Source: a virus | IMG/VR virus record: IMGVR_UViG_3300027985_001631 | Coordinates: 1-43,282 of that record | Direction: 5' to 3' (one strand) | Length of the DNA: 43,282 nucleotides | In this document: positions 38,442 through 43,282 of the stretch, piece after piece | Layout: each line of letters begins with the position of its first letter | Numbering within the stretch: position 1 is the stretch's first letter | The notes under the pieces: model-generated | What the model saw: only the letters and a program-made list of their open reading frames with translations | What the model was told of the DNA's origin: nothing | Databases searched by the model: none | Position numbers and translations under genes: made by a program

Positions 38442-39237
38442 TTAATCTCTCAGTAAGTTTTACATACCCAAGCTCTATAGCCTTATTGAAGTCAATAATC
38501 ACAAGGGCCGAATCCTCCATAAGTAGTTGAATCTCTTTTGAGGAATGTGCATAATAGTCCGCTATCTTCTCATAATTAAATACAAGATGACGTGTAGCAG
38601 CCTTAAGAAGAAAATCCCTGACATCCTTAGGCATATCCATTTTCTGTATCACTTCAATAAGCTGTTCATACTTACCTGAGTCTACCAATGAACCTTCAGA
38701 GGGTTTTTCGTTTTTAGGTTCATATATCGGGCTTTTAATCTTTGTTGTGTAAAGTTGTAGCCCGGACTTACTTGTAACTACAGGAGGATTTATTATAAAA
38801 TCAGGAAGCTCTACACCGAAATCTAAAAGTATTTCGGGCTTAAAATCCTTTACCAACAAATCATAATCCCATTCTCCAAAAGACACATTGTCCTCTATAA
38901 TGAATGCTCTCCTTTCTTCTGTCGTGAGATTATCCGCTTTCTTTATCCACTTATCGGGAATATCTCCCTTGAATAGTGGTGCGAAATAAGCAAAGTTATC
39001 TTCCTTCTGAAGCTCCCTTAATTGCTCCTTAATCCACTCCTTTCCATTCTCAGCAATAACTACCAGAACCTTAAGGCGCATATTCCCACCAAGTACAATA
39101 CCCTTACCATCTATTACAATCTGTCTCAATTCAAGCATCTTTGGAAAGCTCAAAATACTTCTCATAAGCTTATTGAAATTTACGTCCCTTATAAGCCTTG
39201 GATTGTCCTCATTAAATAAAATTTCTGAAATTTTCAT
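38407..39237 (-). CDS. ParB-like (ParB/Srx fold) protein
   Basis: The N-terminal 60 residues, ILFNEDNPRLIRDVNFNKLMRSI, LRQIVIDGKGIVLGGNMRLKVL, match the ParB/sulfiredoxin fold with its GGNxRL box. Residues 118-150 (EERRAFIIEDNVSFGEWDYD; LLVKDFKPEILLDFGVEL) match the segment following ParB in phage DNA-modification proteins, where a methylase often follows. Here no methylase is fused. The C-terminal part is helical and ends acidic. ParB-like domains act as CTPases or nucleases; in phage modification clusters they may sense or guide DNA. It overlaps the TAGT-like gene by 35 bases. Confidence 0.75.
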   Translation of the reverse strand: MKISEILFNEDNPRLIRDVNFNKLMRSILSFPKMLELRQIVIDGKGIVLGGNMRLKVLVVIAENGKEWIKEQLRELQKEDNFAYFAPLFKGDIPDKWIKKADNLTTEERRAFIIEDNVSFGEWDYDLLVKDFKPEILLDFGVELPDFIINPPVVTSKSGLQLYTTKIKSPIYEPKNEKPSEGSLVDSGKYEQLIEVIQKMDMPKDVRDFLLKAATRHLVFNYEKIADYYAHSSKEIQLLMEDSALVIIDFNKAIELGYVKLTERLSEQFKKEEDEK

Positions 39238-39371
39238 ATAGTTATTTTTTGTGAATTTTAATTCTAAGCGATTTTTTCCTATAAGTTGTGTATTTATATA
39301 TCCTAAATAAGCAAGCCCCGCATTTGGCTTATTTCAACCAAATTCAGGGCTTAACTCATCTATTACATATC
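39238..39371 (-). promoter_or_regulatory. Structured leader with two mutually exclusive hairpins
   Basis: This gap between the 68-aa gene and the ParB-like gene has no ORF. Hairpin A has 15-base arms (39338-39352 and 39313-39327, 13 of 15 positions pairing) and a 10-base loop. Hairpin B pairs AAATAAGC (39327-39334) with GCTTATTT (39305-39312) around a 14-base loop. B uses bases from the loop and inner arm of A, so both cannot form at once. The layout recalls an attenuator or riboswitch-like control of the ParB/TAGT pair; A may also simply end the upstream transcript. Confidence 0.5.
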
Positions 39372-39578
39372 TTACCCACTTTTAGGGTCATTTACATTTC
39401 TGAGAAAACAAACAGGATAGTTTTTACGCTCTACTTTCCCATTGGTTAAGTCAACAGAATAGACTCTCATTCCATAGGAGTTATTTATCTGTCTTACCTG
39501 TAAGACTCTTTTTCCTGAATCCCCAACCTTATAAAACCTATCCCCAGCTTTACAGTCAAATAACATCTGTACTTTCAT
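39372..39578 (-). CDS. Hypothetical small protein (68 aa)
   Basis: A short beta-rich protein (AGDRFYKVGDSGKRVLQVRQI; MRVYSVDLTNGKVERKNYP), possibly an SH3-like or small OB-type barrel. No family recognised. It overlaps the 86-aa gene by 23 bases, and Met5 is an alternative start. It is the last gene before the structured leader of the ParB-like gene. Confidence 0.6.
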   Translation of the reverse strand: MKVQMLFDCKAGDRFYKVGDSGKRVLQVRQINNSYGMRVYSVDLTNGKVERKNYPVCFLRNVNDPKSG

Positions 39579-39816
39579 TGTCTGTTCTTTTAGGTTTTTC
39601 TATCCCGGTATGCCAGGCATCACCTCCGCAAATAGCTGTTAATAATTCCTCTACTGTTTTCATTATGATCTTACCCTGAAAAACAATAGAGGTTATATCT
39701 GCCTTCCTTAAGTTCATACCATTAAGTAAAGATATTTGCGCCTGTAATTCCTCTGACAAATTTACAGCTTTATCAGGTAATGGAGTTAATGATGTGTGTT
39801 TAATTTTCTTATTCAT
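39556..39816 (-). CDS. Hypothetical small protein (86 aa)
   Basis: No family recognised. It starts with a basic segment (MNKKIKHTSLTPLPDKAVNL), continues with a helix (SEELQAQISLLNGMNLRKADI), and ends acidic. ATGA overlap with the 73-aa gene upstream. Likely a soluble helical protein of unknown role in the early operon. Confidence 0.6.
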   Translation of the reverse strand: MNKKIKHTSLTPLPDKAVNLSEELQAQISLLNGMNLRKADITSIVFQGKIIMKTVEELLTAICGGDAWHTGIEKPKRTDNESTDVI

Positions 39817-40034
39817 CTCCTTTTCATTTTTTCTCCAAACTTATTTATACTTCTCAAACCAAGTTCAGCGTTTAGCCTTCTAGATTCTTTTGTAAATAGC
39901 TGTTCACCTGTAATAATCCAAACATTACATTCTTTATCCATTACATGAATATTTTGTTTACGCCTATCCTCTGCCATATCTTTTAGTGCTATTCGGGCAG
40001 GGTTATCTATTCTACGCATACCCTGTATATTCAT
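39813..40034 (-). CDS. Hypothetical basic protein (73 aa)
   Basis: A basic protein with many Arg and Lys (RRIDNPARIALKDMAEDRRKQN; SRRLNAELGLRSINKFGEKMKRR) and a short hydrophobic strand (VWIITGEQLF). The charge suggests nucleic acid binding, but no domain is recognised. It follows the MazG-like gene by 14 bases and overlaps the next gene by ATGA. Confidence 0.58.
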   Translation of the reverse strand: MNIQGMRRIDNPARIALKDMAEDRRKQNIHVMDKECNVWIITGEQLFTKESRRLNAELGLRSINKFGEKMKRR

Positions 40035-40048
40035 TTATGGTCCTTGCT

Positions 40049-40342
40049 TTACGGCAAACCCTCAACTATTCTTTTTTCAAGCCGGGCCATTTTAAAGATA
40101 ATACGGTCCTTTATCTTATCAGCTGGAAAAAGTATTTGAGCCTGCTCTATCATAATCCTGACATCAGCAATCTCATCAATTACAGCTGCAAACTTTTCCA
40201 CTGAACTTCCTCTCTCTCTCTTAAGTTTCTGAAGAGCAAGAGCGAGTTCTATACATTCCTCAATGATCATATCAATTTGGACTTCCCTCCCAAACTTATT
40301 GATAGCCATCTTTAATATTTCTGGTCTTATTTCTTCCGTCAT
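40049..40342 (-). CDS. MazG-like nucleotide pyrophosphohydrolase
   Basis: From the internal Met the protein is 97 aa: MTEEIRPEILKMAINKFGR, then MIIEECIELALALQKLKRER and VIDEIADVRIMIEQAQ. The EExxE helix and DExxD-type helix are the metal-binding motifs of MazG/all-alpha NTP pyrophosphatases, which hydrolyse NTPs or dNTPs to monophosphates. Phage MazG proteins can alter the nucleotide pool or ppGpp level. The longer frame (from 40366) adds only MIYHINIA and overlaps the SSB gene. Confidence 0.78.
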   Translation of the reverse strand: MTEEIRPEILKMAINKFGREVQIDMIIEECIELALALQKLKRERGSSVEKFAAVIDEIADVRIMIEQAQILFPADKIKDRIIFKMARLEKRIVEGLP

Positions 40343-40349
40343 GGCTATA

Positions 40350-40790
40350 TTAATATGGTAAATCATCAGAGGGTCTTTGTCTTAGATCATCCCGGGATTC
40401 TTTAGCTCCTCCATTTTCCCGGGGTGTTTCTTTACTTGCATTCCCATCCTGACTCTTTCTTTTCGAATCACTCACCTTACGGGCATATCCCACAACCTCA
40501 GTTATCCATTTTTTTTCACCTTCACGTGTCTCAAAACTTCTGGTGTGTATTGTTCCCTCAACGTAAACTATATCCCCGGCATCAACATTCTTTTCCAGAC
40601 TCTTTGCAGAATCACCCCAAACAACAATATTATGCCATTCTGTCTCTTGCCTCCACCCGCTTTCTTCTCTGTCATCCTTAAAACTCTCCCAAGTTGCGAG
40701 TGTGAATTTTGCTATACTCTTTCCGCTTTGCGTCGTGTGTAGTTCGGGCTTTTTGCCCACTCTTCCAATTAAAGTTACTTTGTTAATCAT
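40350..40790 (-). CDS. ssb: Single-stranded DNA-binding protein
   Basis: From the internal Met the protein is 146 aa. The OB fold is clear: NKVTLIGRVGKKPELHTTQSGKSIAKFTLAT, TEWHNIVVWGDSAKSLEKNVDAGDIVYVEGTI, and RSFETREGEKKWITEVVGYA. A polar linker follows and ends DDLPY, matching the SSB C-terminal tip (DDDLPF in E. coli) that recruits partner proteins. It coats single-stranded DNA in replication and recombination, fitting the Rad52-like/RecE-like pair. The longer frame (to 40838) would overlap the upstream gene more deeply. Confidence 0.92.
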   Translation of the reverse strand: MINKVTLIGRVGKKPELHTTQSGKSIAKFTLATWESFKDDREESGWRQETEWHNIVVWGDSAKSLEKNVDAGDIVYVEGTIHTRSFETREGEKKWITEVVGYARKVSDSKRKSQDGNASKETPRENGGAKESRDDLRQRPSDDLPY

Positions 40791-41199
40791 CACATCCTTT
40801 ATTAAATTTTGTTTCATAATAGTCAGCCATTTGATCAACTTCTATTTCGCTGACTCTTTTACTTATCTCATCAATGAATCCCTGCATTTTTTTGCTATAG
40901 AATTCTTCGAAAGGTTCAACCCCCGGCAGTAATGTCCAATATTTATAAATGGCTCCACGAAGCCTCTCGGAATTACTACGCCCCTCGGTATCTATACCAA
41001 TACGCCTGTCTTTCATTACTTTCTCCACTTCAGCTTTAAGCTTATCAGGCGTAAAGGATAGCCACCCCTCTGAACCATTGGTCTGAACTATTTCTAGTCT
41101 CAGATCAGGGGTCAAATTACTTACAGGTATGAATAGATATATCTTCAATCCTTTTGGGACTTCTTTATATCCTTTCATCCTTGCCGGTGTAATTATCAT
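40783..41199 (-). CDS. Hypothetical protein upstream of SSB (138 aa)
   Basis: No family recognised. The N terminus is beta-rich (KGLKIYLFIPVSNLTPDLRLEI), and the C-terminal part is helical and acidic (EEFYSKKMQGFIDEISKRVSEIEVDQMADYYETKF). A segment RGAIYKYWTLLP is conserved-looking but not placed. It overlaps the SSB start by 8 bases and follows the HNH gene by 4 bases, so a replication role is possible. Confidence 0.62.
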   Translation of the reverse strand: MIITPARMKGYKEVPKGLKIYLFIPVSNLTPDLRLEIVQTNGSEGWLSFTPDKLKAEVEKVMKDRRIGIDTEGRSNSERLRGAIYKYWTLLPGVEPFEEFYSKKMQGFIDEISKRVSEIEVDQMADYYETKFNKGCDD

Positions 41200-41203
41200 G
41201 CCG

Positions 41204-41644
41204 TTAGAATTTATTATACGGTTTTAACTGAGAATAATCGGACTTTAGAATCTCAATTACCTCCATATTCCGATTATATATTTTCATACTCCTTCTGTCC
41301 CCGGTTTCCCATTTCCGGTGTGCCCGGCTGCATAGGATATTAATATTACGGGGGTCAAGGGCCATTTCAATGTGTGCCCCTCTTGATAAAATGTGGCTCA
41401 TAAATTCAGCCTTATAAAATTCAAGGGGCAAATTATGCTCTTCACATAGTTGAGGTTTATGCTCCCAAACCCAATGGAAAAATTTATCCCTAGCCTTTGG
41501 GTCAGAGTTACTACCAAATAGTTCACTCTGAATCTCTACCCTCAACTTAATATCCATATCAATAAAGGGGTCAAGCAATGGCTCAACCCCTTCTGAAAGG
41601 AGATTATTATATTCAAGTCTTGTAGAAACTTTAGTTCTTTTCAT
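41204..41644 (-). CDS. HNH endonuclease-like protein
   Basis: The C-terminal half has the HNH pattern SHILSRGAHIEMALDPRNINILCSRAHRKWETG: His84, Asn100 and His109 as the three core residues. The usual zinc cysteines are mostly missing; only Cys105 is at the LC-x-x-x-H site. The N-terminal half is helical and charged. It may act as a recombination or packaging nuclease (a NinG-like role) or as a homing nuclease remnant; location away from terminase favours recombination. It overlaps the next upstream gene by 14 bases. Confidence 0.72.
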   Translation of the reverse strand: MKRTKVSTRLEYNNLLSEGVEPLLDPFIDMDIKLRVEIQSELFGSNSDPKARDKFFHWVWEHKPQLCEEHNLPLEFYKAEFMSHILSRGAHIEMALDPRNINILCSRAHRKWETGDRRSMKIYNRNMEVIEILKSDYSQLKPYNKF

Positions 41645-42206
41645 CGAATATTATTTCTGCCTGTGCCTGTTTACCTTCAAAGGTATAAAGATAGGCTTCG
41701 GATTCGATTATATTACAAAGCTCTTCAAGCTCACTTTCAAACCCCATTATCTCGGATGCAAATCTTATCCGAGGGGAGTTTACTGCAATTTTAGCACCGT
41801 TCTTACACTGATATGTACCAGTTATAATAACACCCTTGTTATTATCAAGACCTGATACACTCAGACCTGTAACAGTAATTTTATTAAGCTCTGAGTTATA
41901 ACGCTCCTGAATATCCTTTAAGAATGTTTTCATCTCATCCTTTTTAAAGGAAGATTCATACGACTCAATAACACCATCAGAAAAGATGGTTTCTTTACCT
42001 ACCGATAAAGCAAGGTACTTTCTTAATCTGCCAACAGCAGCCGTTAGATCAGGATGGGGGAAGGTTGTTGTTTCTTTAGTGTACCGGTCAACAGTCTGTA
42101 CCCCATCTTCATTGTGCCTGACATTGAAATCAATCTCAACACCAGTACCAGCTTTCAGAATTTTTACCTTCTGAAGCTCAAATTGTTCTTTCTTACATCC
42201 ATTCAT
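41631..42206 (-). CDS. Hypothetical protein (191 aa)
   Basis: No family recognised. The first half is beta-rich (VKILKAGTGVEIDFNVRHNEDG), followed by a helix (DLTAAVGRLRKYLALSVGKETIF) and a long mixed C-terminal part (VTGLSVSGLDNNKGVIITGTYQ; ELEELCNIIESEAYLYTFEGKQAQA). Proteins with this order occur in Bacteroidota phage early operons near SSB genes, and may bind DNA or SSB. The start follows a 63-base gap with a short palindrome (ACCTTAAAGGT at 42236-42246). Confidence 0.65.
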   Translation of the reverse strand: MNGCKKEQFELQKVKILKAGTGVEIDFNVRHNEDGVQTVDRYTKETTTFPHPDLTAAVGRLRKYLALSVGKETIFSDGVIESYESSFKKDEMKTFLKDIQERYNSELNKITVTGLSVSGLDNNKGVIITGTYQCKNGAKIAVNSPRIRFASEIMGFESELEELCNIIESEAYLYTFEGKQAQAEIIFDEKN

Positions 42207-42269
42207 TGTGATACGTTAATAATGGTTTTAAAAACACCTTAAAGGTAATAAATTATATTATACAAAAAA

Positions 42270-42695
42270 TTATAATCTCTCTTCAGGCTCGGGGATAGTT
42301 ACAAATAATTCCGTAGCCCCAAACATAATACACCAATCAATAAAAGCTGACCACTGTGGCTTTGTCATCTCATCCTCACTTATTATTTTATCAACCCATT
42401 GACCATCTATTTTTTGAAGCTCATTTGTTACAGGGCATCTTCTTTTAAGCTCATCATCTACCTGCTTATTATTAAAGACCTCCCCAAGTTCCAAGAATCC
42501 TCTACGGATATACGGTATAATACCCTGACTGTAGTAAACCTTTTGAGCTGCCGTCCCAGCATCTCCAAGAGAAGTTATTACAATCATTACTTGCTGCCCG
42601 GCACTCTCTACTAAAAAATTATAATACTCCTTATTTGTAAAGAGTTCCATTTTGGTCATTCCGACCGACTTTCCAAATAGTGTAATCTGGCTCAT
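42270..42695 (-). CDS. Hypothetical protein (141 aa)
   Basis: No family recognised. It contains a Met/Thr-rich N terminus (MSQITLFGKSVGMTKMELF), alternating strand-helix segments (QVMIVITSLGDAGTAAQKVYYS), a charged middle (DDELKRRCPVTNELQKI) and a C-terminal segment with aromatic residues (PQWSAFIDWCIMFGATEL). No transmembrane segment. It follows the zinc-ribbon gene by 10 bases and is separated from the next gene by 63 bases. Confidence 0.62.
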   Translation of the reverse strand: MSQITLFGKSVGMTKMELFTNKEYYNFLVESAGQQVMIVITSLGDAGTAAQKVYYSQGIIPYIRRGFLELGEVFNNKQVDDELKRRCPVTNELQKIDGQWVDKIISEDEMTKPQWSAFIDWCIMFGATELFVTIPEPEERL

Positions 42696-42705
42696 TTATT
42701 TATAT

Positions 42706-42942
42706 TTAGAGTTCTCTGTTTTCACTTTCTTTCCTGGCAATAGCCTTAACTACATTTAAGCCACGTTCGGGAATTAATCTCAAATCCCCATCTCCTTCAG
42801 CAAATACCGTAATCCTCCAACCACAATTTTGACAAACAAATCTCCTCCTCCTACACTCCTGCCCCTTTAGTGGCTTATGATTACTTAGTCTTTTTTCCAT
42901 CTTCATTTCAGATGAACAGACATCACAAATAACCTTTTTCAT
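42706..42942 (-). CDS. Zinc-ribbon protein (78 aa)
   Basis: Two CxxC pairs, CDVCSSEM near residue 6 and CQNCGWRI near residue 37, form a zinc ribbon with a basic middle (KRLSNHKPLKGQECRRRRFV). The C terminus is charged and helical (LNVVKAIARKESENREL). Zinc ribbons of this size may contact RNA polymerase or DNA. It is one of four cysteine-rich small proteins in this phage. It follows the 68-aa zinc-ribbon gene by 48 bases. Confidence 0.68.
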   Translation of the reverse strand: MKKVICDVCSSEMKMEKRLSNHKPLKGQECRRRRFVCQNCGWRITVFAEGDGDLRLIPERGLNVVKAIARKESENREL

Positions 42943-42990
42943 CTCTTATTCTGCTTTTGTTGTTATATGCGAAATGCGTATATATACTTG

Positions 42991-43197
42991 TTACCACCCA
43001 TAATAAGAAGCAATGCTATGAGCAACTTCATCACTTCTATTTTTGTCGAATGGCTTATCGCAAGTTCCACACATTAATCTCCACCCATTATCTCTATAAC
43101 TTTCTACTTTTTTACAAGTACAATAAATTACGGGTGGTAACACAGTATTTACGCCATTGGCGGGCACTGGCTCGCTGGATACATTTTCTGTTTTCAT
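42991..43197 (-). CDS. Small zinc-ribbon protein (68 aa)
   Basis: From the ATG inside the terminal repeat the protein is MKTENVSSEPVPANGVNTVL, then YCTCKKVESYRDNGWRLMCGTCDKPF, a four-cysteine zinc ribbon, and a polar end VAHSIASYYGW. The longer frame from 43257 starts at TTG and adds 20 residues of low plausibility. On the circle it lies about 62 bases after the 99-aa gene. The gene's 5' end is duplicated at 1-59 by the terminal repeat. Confidence 0.65.
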   Translation of the reverse strand: MKTENVSSEPVPANGVNTVLPPVIYCTCKKVESYRDNGWRLMCGTCDKPFDKNRSDEVAHSIASYYGW

Positions 43198-43282
43198 ATT
43201 TTCGTTTTTACGTTTAAAATTCGTGTTTAATAATCGCCAACAGGCGCAAATACTCAACGTTATCCCTTTGTTTTCTCTTCGT
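43139..43282. repeat. Terminal direct repeat, right copy
   Basis: Exact copy of bases 1-144. Joining the two ends gives a 43,138-bp circle in which the 99-aa gene (122-421) lies just upstream of the zinc-ribbon gene (42991-43197). The repeat is close in length to common assembler k-mers, so it may be an assembly overlap instead of a physical end. Confidence 0.97.

Noticed and set aside
42207-42276. Promoter or terminator in the 63-base gap before the 141-aa gene
   Set aside because: The palindrome ACCTTAAAGGT and the ATTATA/TATAAT dyad are short and AT-rich, the second runs into coding sequence, and the best TAccTTTa box is too close to the only TTTG.
42399-42614. Plus-strand ORFs across the window
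   Set aside because: They lie opposite minus-strand genes with good domain matches and tight overlaps, and have the composition of antisense frames (rich in Ser, Leu, Phe, His).
1-43282. tRNA genes, CRISPR arrays, insertion sequences or an integrase
   Set aside because: Reading both strands showed no tRNA arm pattern, no spaced direct repeats, no transposase and no tyrosine or serine recombinase motif.

Overview
This window is a complete or nearly complete tailed-phage genome. The first and last 144 bases are identical (1-144 = 43139-43282), so it is a circular or terminally redundant molecule with a unit of 43,138 bp. Every convincing gene lies on the minus strand, so transcription runs from high to low coordinates and through the junction. 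A host in Bacteroidota is the best reading. Shine-Dalgarno sites are mostly absent. Three start regions carry TAACTTTG or TAACTTTA, which fits the Bacteroides-type -7 element TAnnTTTG. Several protein modules are typical of Bacteroidota: FISUMP (Fib_succ_major) repeats, a DUF5675-like protein, and a secreted beta-helix protein with a Bacteroidota-style Ig/FN3-like end. A tape measure protein implies a long tail. No integrase is visible.

Late block (about 37.4 to 11.6 kb): a candidate promoter and an upstream terminator precede terS. Then follow terL, tail-completion candidates, a protein with two FISUMP domains, a 787-aa tail-tip protein, the tape measure, and a coupled cluster of four glycosyltransferases, an NAD-sugar epimerase and a Rossmann-like protein. 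After these come a ClpP-type protease fused to a scaffold-like coiled coil, the major capsid protein and a tail-tube candidate. A strong hairpin then separates these from the portal, connector, small structural genes, three exported fibre-like proteins and a lysis cassette (coiled-coil membrane protein, holin, DUF5675-like protein, spanin-like protein). Portal and capsid therefore lie far from terL, and the tail tip precedes the tape measure.

Replication and early block (about 11.4 kb to the junction, continuing from 43.2 to 37.5 kb): small unknown proteins, a stand-alone DnaA domain-IV-like protein, a DUF932-like protein, an unusual GHKL-type ATPase with motifs in swapped order, an HTH regulator with a candidate promoter and operator, a Rad52-like annealing protein, a RecE-like nuclease, a DUF1376-like replication protein, DnaB helicase, a RuvC-like resolvase and a radical-SAM protein. 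Then come zinc-ribbon proteins, an HNH nuclease, SSB and a MazG-like pyrophosphohydrolase. Past a structured leader with two mutually exclusive hairpins lie a ParB-like protein and a TAGT-like (TET-associated) glycosyltransferase just before the late promoter.

The most interesting parts are the two sugar-transfer systems (ParB-like plus TAGT-like near the terminase, and the glycosyltransferase/epimerase cluster inside the virion operon), the permuted GHKL ATPase, the exported fibre-like proteins, and the leader hairpins upstream of the ParB-like gene. All functions are read from sequence alone, without database searches.
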